Positions 1 through 6,488 of a stretch of 16,548 nucleotides of DNA are shown one piece after another. Made by a program: the position numbers and the translations under genes. Within the stretch, counting starts at the first letter, position 1, and each line of letters begins with the position of its first letter. A model generated the notes under the pieces. That model did no database searches and was not told where the DNA came from. It saw only the letters and a program-made list of their open reading frames with translations. Source of the DNA: Desulfonatronum sp. (GTDB lineage: Bacteria; Desulfobacterota; Desulfovibrionia; Desulfovibrionales; Desulfonatronaceae); NCBI GenBank assembly GCA_007127655.1, contig SKYX01000271.1:1-16548 (forward strand), written 5' to 3'.

Positions 1-82
1 AAAAGCTACCGGACACGTCCTGTGTCCGGCCCTCACGGGCTGTGGCTTCGCCACATTTTCGATTTGCCGTCCTGGCAATCGA
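1..82. repeat. Cluster of small hairpins (REP-like)
   Basis: Several perfect or near-perfect inverted repeats follow one another. Positions 9-16 pair with 22-29 (CCGGACAC/GTGTCCGG, loop GTCCT). CCC/GGG pair at 30-39. TGTGGC at 41-46 pairs with GCCACA at 50-55 and is followed by TTTT. GATTTGCC at 61-68 pairs imperfectly with GGCAATC at 74-80, again across a GTCCT loop. The TGTGGC hairpin plus T-run could terminate a plus-strand transcript entering from the left. The recurrence of the GTCCT loop suggests a dispersed REP-type repeat, which is inference. The stretch lies beyond the 3' end of pgsA. Confidence 0.5.
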
Positions 83-166
83 ATCAAGGGGGGAGCGTAT
101 TTACTCATACGTGAGAGTTTGAACTTTTTGTGGCGACGCAGCAATTGGGGATTTTTCAACGGACTG

Positions 167-718
167 TTAGGGCGCGTCGTCCCGGTTCACTTGGCGAAAG
201 AAGTGGATCACGTACTTCGCGCCGGAAAAGACGGTCAGGATCAGGGCGATGGCCAACAGCCCCGCGCCGAGAGGCCGGGGGTCGAAACCCCACCAGGCAT
301 AGTGAAGGATTAACGGGCAAAGAGCCACAACCTGGATTACCGCCTTGAGTTTGCCGAAGCTGTCCGCGGCAAGGACATGGCCCTGGTCCGCGGCGATGGC
401 CCGAAGGCCTGTTACGGTCAGCTCCCGGGCGATGATCACGATGGCCATCCAGGCTTGGACCCAGCCGTGGAACACAAGCATGATCAAGACGGAACTGATC
501 AGGAGCTTGTCGGCCAAGGGGTCGAGAAACTTGCCCAGATTGGAAACCATATGCCAGCGGCGGGCGATGAAGCCGTCGGCCAGGTCGGTCAGGGCCACGA
601 GAATGAACACGATCATGGCAACGGCATTGACCGGCTTGCTCGGGAAATACAACAGCAGGATCAAGACGGGGATAGCCAGGATGCGGGCCAGGGTGACCTG
701 GTTGGCAAGATTGAGCAT
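167..718 (-). CDS. pgsA: CDP-diacylglycerol--glycerol-3-phosphate 3-phosphatidyltransferase
   Basis: This integral membrane enzyme makes phosphatidylglycerol phosphate from CDP-diacylglycerol and glycerol-3-phosphate, the committed step to phosphatidylglycerol and cardiolipin. The 183-residue protein carries the complete CDP-alcohol phosphotransferase signature D(x)2DG(x)2AR(x)8G(x)3D(x)3D, at D45, D48, G49, A52, R53, G62, D66 and D70. It also has several hydrophobic segments (about 13-25, 31-44, 75-95, 125-145 and 150-168). Length is normal for bacterial PgsA. The ATG lies only 2 bp after the stop of the upstream lytic transglycosylase gene and has a weak ribosome binding site, so translational coupling is likely. 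It is the last gene of the pcm-mrp-transglycosylase-pgsA run. PgsA is preferred over other members of this superfamily (for example phosphatidylserine synthase) because of its size and the N-terminal NxxTxxR-like start (NLANQVTLAR). Confidence 0.93.
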   Translation of the reverse strand: MLNLANQVTLARILAIPVLILLLYFPSKPVNAVAMIVFILVALTDLADGFIARRWHMVSNLGKFLDPLADKLLISSVLIMLVFHGWVQAWMAIVIIARELTVTGLRAIAADQGHVLAADSFGKLKAVIQVVALCPLILHYAWWGFDPRPLGAGLLAIALILTVFSGAKYVIHFFRQVNRDDAP

Positions 719-720
719 GG

Positions 721-1323
721 CTAGTTCCGCGCCGCCCGTCGACGGTCATAGTTGGCCGTGACCTTGCGGACGTAGTCCTGGGTTTCCCGGAATGGAGGAA
801 TGCCGTTGTAGCGCTCCACGTTGGCCGGCCCGGCGTTATAGGCGGCCAGGGCCAGGGAGAGGTCCGGAAAGCGGTCCATGAGCATTTTCAGGTAGCGGAT
901 GCCGGCTTCGATGTTCTCCGCCGGGTCGAAGGGCGCGGTCAGCCCCAGGTCCTGCTGAGTAGCCGGCATGATCTGCATCAGGCCTTGGGCCCCGGCCCGG
1001 GAGACGGCCTGATGGTTAAAGCCGGACTCGATCTCGATCACGGCCATAACCAGGTGAGGGTCAAGGCCGTATCGCTGACTGTACTGCTCCACGTAGCGGG
1101 TGATGGAGGCCCGGTCCGCGCTGCTGCCCATGCGGGACCGCAGGGACTGAAACGGACGGAACTTGGAGGAGGTGGGCGTGTCCGTGAAATGCATCACCCC
1201 GTGTTCGTCCTTGTAGAAAAAGATCGTGCCCGCAGCACAGAGTCCGGTCCAGAGCAACATCAGCACGGACATGCCGACCATGGCTCCGAAAAGGGAGAAA
1301 AAACGACGCTGTTTGGTCAGCAT
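721..1323 (-). CDS. Membrane-anchored lytic transglycosylase (SLT domain, DUF4124)
   Basis: Predicted to cleave the MurNAc-GlcNAc bond of peptidoglycan in the periplasm with formation of 1,6-anhydro-MurNAc. From the start chosen here the protein has 200 residues. It begins with a basic N-terminus (KQRR) and one hydrophobic segment (about 8-36) that acts as signal peptide or anchor. A DUF4124-like stretch follows (about 36-50, YKDEHGVMHFTDTP), then an SLT domain (about 75-190). Catalytic Glu is E99 in the IES motif; the typical GLMQIMPAT (114-122) and AAYNAGP (160-166) motifs are present. The open frame extends upstream to 1383, overlapping mrp. The ATG at 1323 is preferred because GAGG sits 6 nt before it; an ATG at 1338 is also possible. 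It lies between mrp and pgsA on the same strand. The subfamily and gene symbol are not certain. Confidence 0.9.
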   Translation of the reverse strand: MLTKQRRFFSLFGAMVGMSVLMLLWTGLCAAGTIFFYKDEHGVMHFTDTPTSSKFRPFQSLRSRMGSSADRASITRYVEQYSQRYGLDPHLVMAVIEIESGFNHQAVSRAGAQGLMQIMPATQQDLGLTAPFDPAENIEAGIRYLKMLMDRFPDLSLALAAYNAGPANVERYNGIPPFRETQDYVRKVTANYDRRRAARN

Positions 1324-1366
1324 GCTCGACCTCGTCATGGCTGGAGGGGCGTTTACCGGAGGCCGT

Positions 1367-2287
1367 TTACTGCTGCGGTCCACCGGCGGTGGCCTCCAGG
1401 CTGTTTTCAGATGTCCGGATGACCGTGTCCGCCAGTTGCAAGAGGGCGCGCTTTGCCGGCGTGTCCTCGTCCAGCATGACCACCGGCTTGCCCAGGTCGC
1501 CGGCGACCACGGCCGCGGGGTCCAGGGGGACGGCGCCGAGAAATTCCAGCCCGTACTTTTTGGCCAGGGCCTCTCCTCCGCCGGTCTTGAACAGCTCGAT
1601 CCGCTCGGTGCAGTGCGGGCAGATCAGCCCGCTCATGTTTTCCACCAGTCCGAGAATGTTGGCGTGGGCGTACTGCAGGAAGTTGATGGCCTTGCGCACG
1701 TCGGCCAGGGAGATTTCCTGGGGCGTGGTGACCACGATGCTCAGGGCCTCGGGAATGGTCTTAAGTACGGTCATGGGCTCGTCCCCGGTTCCGGGGGGAG
1801 AATCCACCACCAGATAGTCCAGGTGGCCCCAGTCCACGTCGGCGATGAATTGGCGGATGGCCGCGGTTTTCATCGGACCACGCCAGAGCACGGCCTGGTC
1901 CGGATCCTGGAGCAAGGATTCCATGGAGACGACGAAGAGACGTTCCCCGTACCGTTTTGGTGCGATCAAGGAACCCCGTGATTGTTCCAGGGGGCCGGAC
2001 AGACCCAGAAGGTGCGGGACGCTGGGGCCGTGAATGTCCACGTCCAGCAGACCCACGCGGTGTCCCTTCAGGGCGAGGGCCGCGGCCAGGTTCACGGCGA
2101 TGGAGCTTTTGCCGACACCTCCCTTGCCGCTCATTACGAAGAGTTTGAAGCGGATGTTGTCCAGGGTGGATTTGATCAACTGATCCTGAACGTTACCGGC
2201 GGCGGATCGTCCACCGTGTCCGCTCTTTTTTCGTGACGGGCAGGTGGAACAGGATGCGTCAGGCGAGATGTTTGAAGCGTTGGTCAT
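1367..2287 (-). CDS. mrp: Mrp/NBP35-family P-loop ATPase, iron-sulfur cluster carrier
   Basis: A cytoplasmic P-loop NTPase of the Mrp/ApbC/Nbp35 group, which binds and transfers [4Fe-4S] clusters to target apoproteins. The 306 residues contain the deviant Walker A SGKGGVGKSS (53-62), LDVDIHGPS (81-89), VVDSPPGTGDE (160-170) and the cluster-binding pair CPHC (223-226). An additional N-terminal CSTC (C13, C16) resembles the N-terminal Cys motif of Nbp35-type proteins, although with only two Cys rather than four. There is no DUF59/MIP18-type N-terminal domain. It follows pcm by 79 bp on the same strand. In a sulfate reducer with many Fe-S enzymes, a housekeeping cluster-assembly role is likely. 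The ribosome binding site before the ATG is weak (purine-rich AAGAAAAGA). Confidence 0.92.
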   Translation of the reverse strand: MTNASNISPDASCSTCPSRKKSGHGGRSAAGNVQDQLIKSTLDNIRFKLFVMSGKGGVGKSSIAVNLAAALALKGHRVGLLDVDIHGPSVPHLLGLSGPLEQSRGSLIAPKRYGERLFVVSMESLLQDPDQAVLWRGPMKTAAIRQFIADVDWGHLDYLVVDSPPGTGDEPMTVLKTIPEALSIVVTTPQEISLADVRKAINFLQYAHANILGLVENMSGLICPHCTERIELFKTGGGEALAKKYGLEFLGAVPLDPAAVVAGDLGKPVVMLDEDTPAKRALLQLADTVIRTSENSLEATAGGPQQ

Positions 2288-2366
2288 GGGGATCTTTTCT
2301 TAGGAGGCGGTGTTGACTGGGAGTGCTGGAACCGGAGTGCCGGGACGCTGCTTGGAGCTGACCGAG

Positions 2367-3011
2367 TCACCAACCATGGGTGCCGACCAGGTCGACGAAC
2401 ATGACGGCCCCAAGGTTCGCTTTCATGATCTTGCCTTCCTTTTTGACGAAGCGGATCAACTCTTGACTCCGTTGCCTGGCACCCACGGGGATGATCAGAA
2501 TGCCGGATTCGTCCAGCTGTTCCAGCAGAGGGGGGGGCACATCGGGCCCGCCGGCAGTGACCATGATCCGCTGAAACGGACTTTCCTCCGGCCAGCCCAT
2601 GGTTCCGTCGTCCAGTTTCAGGTGGACGTTGAAATAGCGCATTTTGTTCAGGCGGGTCAGCGCCGCGGAATAGAGGGGCTGGACGCGCTCCACGGAATAG
2701 ACCTGAGCTCCCATTTCCGCGAGTATCGCTGCCTGATACCCGGAGCCGGTTCCGATTTCCAAAACCCGCATCCCCGGCTGGACATTGAGCACGGCCGTCA
2801 TCAGGGCCACGATGAACGGCTGGGAGATTGTCTGGCCGTAGCCGATGGGCAGGGGATGATCCTCGTACGCCTGAGAGCGCAAGGCCTCTTCCACGAACAG
2901 ATGGCGGGGGACCTTACGCATGGCGGAAAGCACCGCCTGGTCCGTAATGCCGCGTGACTCGATCTGTTCACGGACCATCCGCTCTCGATTGCGTTTCGGG
3001 TCGATTCTCAA
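2367..3011 (-). CDS. pcm: Protein-L-isoaspartate O-methyltransferase
   Basis: Repairs damaged proteins by S-adenosylmethionine-dependent methylation of L-isoaspartyl residues. The 214 residues include GQTISQP (59-65), the SAM-binding motif [14 protein letters not shown] (83-95), E108 as the likely ribose-contacting acidic residue, and the substrate-region DDGTMGW (134-140). Length matches the family. The start codon is TTG: a GAGG is placed 7 nt before it, and no ATG gives a full-length protein with a better ribosome binding site. The next ATG, at codon 12, has only a poor one. It heads the run pcm-mrp-transglycosylase-pgsA. Its upstream region (3012-3203) is rich in inverted repeats and ends at an inserted palindromic element. 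Confidence 0.94.
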   Translation of the reverse strand: MRIDPKRNRERMVREQIESRGITDQAVLSAMRKVPRHLFVEEALRSQAYEDHPLPIGYGQTISQPFIVALMTAVLNVQPGMRVLEIGTGSGYQAAILAEMGAQVYSVERVQPLYSAALTRLNKMRYFNVHLKLDDGTMGWPEESPFQRIMVTAGGPDVPPPLLEQLDESGILIIPVGARQRSQELIRFVKKEGKIMKANLGAVMFVDLVGTHGW

Positions 3012-3473
3012 TCCGGTGCCTCAGTACTCCAAAAAAAACTTCCGTGTCGGCGACAAGCCGGGAACAGGAACCTTGAACCCCGGTTTGAAAACAAATTTTC
3101 GCGTCCAAGTCAACGTGGACGGGCACAGGATCGAGCGGGCGCGAACCCGTCTCGTCCCGTGCCCGGAAACACTGATGAAGGCAAGGGGAGAAAACCGCTG
3201 GAGCAGGGCAATTGTGTTCGCACCAAATTTTTCCTGCAAAGGCGGCTGGTTTACCCTGTTTGGAACGGCTCGAAACTCCATCACCGGACTCGTACCATCA
3301 AGCCGTTGCGGTATAAAAACAAGAACTTGTGCTCTTTGCGCTGGGCAACGCCTTGGTGAACGATTCCAGGTTCAGTCAGACAATCGATCCGTCCCAAACA
3401 GGGTCAACCAGCCTCATATTTTTCAAATGGTTACGTGAGAACACAATTGCCCTGACCGCTGGAGGAAGCGAGA
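3012..3473. other. Gene-free region with pcm leader hairpin and inserted element
   Basis: No credible gene is seen in these 462 bp. The right half is the palindromic element at 3204-3454. The left part, upstream of pcm, has a small inverted repeat CGTCCA/TGGACG (3102-3107/3116-3121). Next to it is a long hairpin at 3121-3164: GGGCAC/GTGCCC outer stem, then GGA/TCC, CGAG/CTCG and GGG/CCC. Neither is followed by a T-run, so they are not simple terminators. A weak minus-strand promoter candidate is TTGACT (3113-3108), 17 bp, TTTCAA (3090-3085); the -10 match is poor, so it is not called. The open frame at 3021-3284 on the minus strand crosses the element and looks spurious. Confidence 0.5.
3204..3454. 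mobile_element. MITE-like palindromic element, copy 1, with perfect 10-bp target duplication
   Basis: A 251-bp non-coding element with perfect 16-bp terminal inverted repeats (CAGGGCAATTGTGTTC at 3204-3219, its complement at 3439-3454). Further nested inverted repeats occur at 3244-3268 with 3389-3413 (about 25 bp, few mismatches) and at 3296-3309 with 3345-3358 around a short loop. The whole element is therefore an imperfect palindrome. It is flanked by identical 10-bp direct repeats ACCGCTGGAG (3194-3203 and 3455-3464), the mark of transposition. It carries no transposase gene and would need one supplied in trans. A second copy, about 85-90% identical by eye, lies at 5027-5278 in the same orientation. 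The transposase family is unknown; CAGGG ends with 8-12-bp duplications recall ISAs1- or IS4-type elements (inference). Confidence 0.85.
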
Positions 3474-4094
3474 TCAGTCAGCGAGGCTTTGAAGGCCTTG
3501 CATGACGATCTCCAGGGGAGGACGGATATTGATATCCTCCACGTGCAAAAAGCGGATCACCCCCTGCTTGTCGATGAAGACCAGAGCCCGTTCCGTGGTC
3601 CCGTCCCCGCGCAATAGGCCGAAGGCATCGGCGGTTTTGCCGTGGGGCCAGAAGTCGGAGAGCACCGGAAACCACAGTCCGTCCATGGCCTGGATCCAGG
3701 AGTGGAGCGACGGGATGTTGTCCGCCGTAATGCCCAGGATGATGGTGTCGTGACTGTCGAATATGTCTTGCAGGATGTTGTATCCGGGCCACTGGTCGGA
3801 GCAGACCGGGGTCCAGGCCGCGGGCACGAAGGACAGCATGACGTTTTTATGGCCACGGTAGTCGCTCAAGGTGATGGTTTCGCCGTGTACCGCGGGCAGG
3901 GAAAAGTCGGGAGCCGGATCGCCGACCTGGACGTTCAGTTCGCTGTCAATGGGTTTGAGCTTCTGAACCTGGAAGATTTGCCCCTCGATTTTTGAAACCT
4001 CGGCAATGGCGGTTCCGGCCAGCAGGGCCAACACAAACAGCCAGACGAGCAACACCGTTTTAAGTGTAGCTACAGAGAAATGGGCGAGGTTCAT
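3474..4094 (-). CDS. Exported 1-Cys peroxiredoxin (AhpC/TSA superfamily)
   Basis: Predicted to reduce hydrogen peroxide or organic hydroperoxides in the periplasm. The 206 residues begin with a signal peptide (hydrophobic about 11-28, likely cleavage after AIA at 29-31). The redoxin fold follows, with the peroxidatic motif PxxxTxxC at P91, T95 and C98 (PAAWTPVC) and the conserved active-site Arg probably R169 (ERALVFID). C98 is the only cysteine, so the enzyme lacks a resolving Cys and must be reduced by a partner. The gene lies 5 bp after the TlpA-like thioredoxin gene, with AAGGAG placed 8 nt before its ATG inside the end of that gene. The CPIC protein is the obvious candidate reductant (inference). 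A SCO- or TlpA-like role is less likely because the CxxC motif is absent. Confidence 0.82.
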   Translation of the reverse strand: MNLAHFSVATLKTVLLVWLFVLALLAGTAIAEVSKIEGQIFQVQKLKPIDSELNVQVGDPAPDFSLPAVHGETITLSDYRGHKNVMLSFVPAAWTPVCSDQWPGYNILQDIFDSHDTIILGITADNIPSLHSWIQAMDGLWFPVLSDFWPHGKTADAFGLLRGDGTTERALVFIDKQGVIRFLHVEDINIRPPLEIVMQGLQSLAD

Positions 4095-4099
4095 GGTTG

Positions 4100-4741
4100 C
4101 TACTCCTTTTTGGCCGTGCGCAACTGATTCAGAAATGTCTCCATGGAGTCAAAGGCACCAATGTACGAGAACCGAACAACCTGGGCTCCCTCAGTGGTTC
4201 CGGATGGCTGAACCAGGACGAAATAGGGCGTGCCTACGTTGCCGAAGACCTTGTGCAGGACATAGTCCGGGTCGGAAATCAGGGGGAAAGGAACGTCGTA
4301 ACGCTCCTGAAAAACCTGGACTTCAAGATCCGAGTTGCCTGCGCCGAGGCCCAAAATCTTGATTTTGTCCCCCAAACCCTCGCTGTGCAGGGCGGCGTAC
4401 AGCTCGTTCACCTCCGGCGCTTCGCGCTGGCAGATCGGGCAGTACATGCTGAAGATCTGCACCAATACAGCCGGGGCGTCTATGTCGGCCAGGGTGAACT
4501 CGGAGGCTTCCGTATCCAGGCCCAAATAGTCCCGGTGTGCCGAGGACGCTGGGGCGGTCATGGAAAAAGCCGGGAGATGGTCTCCGACGACGAAAGGCTC
4601 CTGTTGGGCATCGGCCGGAAGGATCAGGCCGAGAACGATAAGCGGGATGACCAAAATGATCCGGAACAGTTTTGGAAACACGGTAAAAAATCCCTTCAAG
4701 GAATGAGGAAAGCATTTCGAAAGAGGTGTGTTGCTAAGCAT
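4100..4741 (-). CDS. TlpA-like thioredoxin, membrane-anchored or exported (CPIC)
   Basis: A thiol-disulfide oxidoreductase predicted to act in the periplasm. The 213 residues have a basic N-terminal stretch and a hydrophobic segment (about 26-42) ending in ADA (43-45), a plausible signal-peptidase site. The thioredoxin fold has the redox motif CPIC (101-104, in FSMYCPIC) and the cis-proline (T171-P172, in VGTPYF). The CPIC motif, in place of classical CGPC, and the AhpC/TSA-like context place it in the TlpA/ResA group. The ATG has AGGAG 6 nt upstream. It is the first gene of a two-gene unit with the 1-Cys peroxiredoxin directly downstream. It could reduce that peroxiredoxin or serve cytochrome c maturation; the sequence does not decide. 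Confidence 0.82.
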   Translation of the reverse strand: MLSNTPLSKCFPHSLKGFFTVFPKLFRIILVIPLIVLGLILPADAQQEPFVVGDHLPAFSMTAPASSAHRDYLGLDTEASEFTLADIDAPAVLVQIFSMYCPICQREAPEVNELYAALHSEGLGDKIKILGLGAGNSDLEVQVFQERYDVPFPLISDPDYVLHKVFGNVGTPYFVLVQPSGTTEGAQVVRFSYIGAFDSMETFLNQLRTAKKE

Positions 4742-5319
4742 GGGGAACTCCTGATCAAGATTATTTGTTCAAAAAAACAGTGCTCTGACAACCTCGAAAA
4801 AGACGCGGCCAAAAACGCGAAACGGCCATGGACAAGTATAGATCTAATCACGTTCATGGCCGGTTGCAAGATATGTCCTTAAGGACTTGCGCACGTTTCG
4901 TCACCTAGGTTCATGTGTCGATGTCTCTCTCCCGCCTTTTGCGGCTTGCCTAGCGGCACGGCCTTTCTCCAGAGTGCGCCGGTTGGATTATGCCTCGGCC
5001 TTGCCCGGGGTGAGCGATGCGGGTCGCAGGGCATTTTTGTTCTCACCCAAATTTTTCTTGCCAAGACGGCTGGTTTACCCTGTTTGGAACGGCTCGAAAC
5101 TCCTTCACCGGCCTTGTAACATCAAGCCGTTGCGCTATATAAACAGGAACTTGTGCTCGTAGCGCTGGGCAACGGCTTGATGAACGACTCCTGGTTCAGT
5201 CAAACAGTCGATCCGTCCCAAACAGGGCAAACCAGCCTAATAAATTTCAGATAGTTACGTGAGAGCACAACTGCCCTGACGCGAGTCGGATCATCGCTGG
5301 TGACCGGCTCGGAATCAGT
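4742..5319. other. Gene-free region upstream of the thioredoxin gene, with inserted element
   Basis: No credible gene is seen in these 578 bp. Positions 5027-5278 are the second copy of the palindromic element. Nearer the thioredoxin gene there is an 8-bp inverted repeat CGGCCATG/CATGGCCG (4823-4830/4855-4862) and a perfect 12-bp palindrome GTCCTTAAGGAC (4875-4886), both possible regulator sites. A minus-strand promoter candidate is TTGTCA (4791-4786) followed after 17 bp by ACAAAT, a poor -10, so it is not called. Short open frames here give unconvincing proteins. Confidence 0.5.
5027..5278. mobile_element. MITE-like palindromic element, copy 2, with decayed 10-bp target duplication
   Basis: Second copy (252 bp) of the element at 3204-3454, same orientation and colinear over its whole length. 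Its terminal inverted repeats match at about 17 of 20 positions (left CAGGGCATTTTTGTTCTCAC). The central stem CATCAAGCCGTTGC/GCAACGGCTTGATG is perfect here. The flanks ATGCGGGTCG (5017-5026) and ACGCGAGTCG (5279-5288) match at 8 of 10 positions, differing by two transitions. This is consistent with an older 10-bp target duplication. There is no open frame for a transposase. The outer flanks of the two copies do not match each other, so the pair did not move as one composite unit. Confidence 0.82.
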
Positions 5320-5583
5320 TTAGTAACAAGGGTTGCAGGGGGCGTAGGGCGGCAGCACGGGGTTCACCAGCGTGGTTCTGGTGACGTAGGGCAGGTGGTA
5401 GGGATGGCAGTAGCCCACATAGCCGGGATGGCAGCGGTACGGGGAATAGGTCGGGAGCACCGGTACGGCCGCCGGGGCGGGCTGGGTGATCACCACCGGC
5501 CCACAGGAGGTACGCAAGGGGCAACAAGAAGACGTGATCAGGACCACGCCGGCCAATATCAGGGTGATCGTCAGGTGTTTCAT
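5320..5583 (-). CDS. Small exported Cys/Pro/Tyr-rich protein, function unknown
   Basis: Function is not recognised. The 87 residues start with a signal-like hydrophobic segment (about 5-18) followed by SSCC at 18-21, which resembles a lipoprotein or signal-peptidase site but is not a canonical lipobox. The mature part is short and rich in Pro, Tyr and Cys: seven cysteines in all, at 20, 21, 27, 51, 59, 83 and 86. It also has a repeated PGY/HPY-like texture. GGAG sits 7 nt before the ATG. It lies 41 bp downstream of the FlgO-family gene on the same strand, so it is probably the last gene of the sigma-28-linked group. A small cell-envelope protein with disulfides is possible (inference). Confidence 0.65.
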   Translation of the reverse strand: MKHLTITLILAGVVLITSSCCPLRTSCGPVVITQPAPAAVPVLPTYSPYRCHPGYVGYCHPYHLPYVTRTTLVNPVLPPYAPCNPCY

Positions 5584-5624
5584 GAGCTTTCTCCATGCGG
5601 TCGTTCAAGACGGGGTTCTGTAGG

Positions 5625-6476
5625 TTATTGGCCTGTTCCCTTGAACAGCTCCCGTTGCGCCGAAAGGTCCCATGTCGTGGGCGAGGTGAGCTGGCGGTTG
5701 GATTTGAAGCGATTCAATGCGGCCCTGGAGTTCCTCCCCCAGATACCGTCGATACGGTCGGTGTAGTAGTTCAGCTCCGCCAGTCGGGCCTGGATCAGAC
5801 GAGCGGCCAGGGAGTTCTTGGGGTCCAGGAGAATGGTCCCACGGGCCAGAGGGCCCTCGTGCACGGCTTCACGTTCCATTTGCGTCTTGGAAGGCTGGGT
5901 TCGCGTCGGCTGAAAGGTGGTGACATTCCTGGTCACCAGCTCGTGGATATCCTTTGTTTTGCGCAAGGTGGCGTCCCTGGTGGCCAGGATGGCCCCGTCC
6001 AGGGTGCTGAGCAGCTTGGCGGAAACGATTACGGCATTATCGGTCACTACGTAGGTGCCCACCAGCACGGCCTGGGTATCGTGGCTGGTGCGTACGTCGC
6101 GCAGGTCGCGGGACAGGATCATTTCTCCTGTGTTTTGGCTGACGATCATGGAGCCCTGGCGCAGCTTGAGTTCTACCACCCGGTAGCCGAGTTGGGACAT
6201 CCGCGAGGCCACCTGTTCGCCCAGCAGACGGCCAAAGGTGCTGGAGGTGTTCAAATCGTCGAGGTCTACGAAGCTGGTGTACAGAATGGGCCGGGTCCGG
6301 TCGACATATTGGACGAGGTTGTGTTCCAGGCCGTCAGCCAAGGCGTAGGCCAAGCCTTGAAATCCGTGGATGTGGGCATGGTGGCCGGAGCCAGAATACG
6401 GATGGAACGCCTGCGCGTTTTGCCCCATTGCCAAGGCCGCGCCGAAGAGCAGGGTGAGAATGAATTTTCTGAGCAT
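5625..6476 (-). CDS. FlgO-family protein with C-terminal peptidoglycan-binding-like domain
   Basis: FlgO-family proteins are outer-membrane-associated flagellar accessory proteins, described in Vibrio as part of the H-ring region. This 283-residue protein has a signal peptide (about 1-23, cleavage after AQA), a His-rich stretch (25-38) and a FlgO-like domain (about 62-168). That domain includes TSFVDLDDL (67-75) and VLVGTYVV...VSAKLLSTLDG (137-161). The C-terminal segment (about 223-262, NSLAARLIQARLAEL then YTDRIDGIWG) resembles a PG_binding_1 domain, which would tie it to the cell wall. GGAG precedes the ATG by 8 nt. The gene is 12 bp downstream of the lipoprotein gene and paralogous to the divergent gene at 7495-8196. 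A flagellar role is supported by the family and by the upstream sigma-28 promoter; it is not shown directly. Confidence 0.75.
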   Translation of the reverse strand: MLRKFILTLLFGAALAMGQNAQAFHPYSGSGHHAHIHGFQGLAYALADGLEHNLVQYVDRTRPILYTSFVDLDDLNTSSTFGRLLGEQVASRMSQLGYRVVELKLRQGSMIVSQNTGEMILSRDLRDVRTSHDTQAVLVGTYVVTDNAVIVSAKLLSTLDGAILATRDATLRKTKDIHELVTRNVTTFQPTRTQPSKTQMEREAVHEGPLARGTILLDPKNSLAARLIQARLAELNYYTDRIDGIWGRNSRAALNRFKSNRQLTSPTTWDLSAQRELFKGTGQ

Positions 6477-6488
6477 GGCTGCTTCTCC

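Noticed and set aside
1226..1981. 251-residue plus-strand open frame over mrp and the transglycosylase gene
   Set aside because: It is antisense to two clearly identified genes and shows no family motifs.
3061..3100. tRNA-like GGGTTCAAGG stretch on the minus strand
   Set aside because: No T-stem pairing, anticodon arm or acceptor stem can be built around it.
3021..3284. 87-residue minus-strand open frame
   Set aside because: It runs from the element into the pcm leader, has no recognisable domain, and about a third of it is inverted-repeat sequence.
3204..5278. Composite transposon carrying the thioredoxin and peroxiredoxin genes
   Set aside because: The outer flanks (ACCGCTGGAG on the left, ACGCGAGTCG on the right) do not match each other, while each copy has its own flanking duplication. 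Separate insertions explain the data better.
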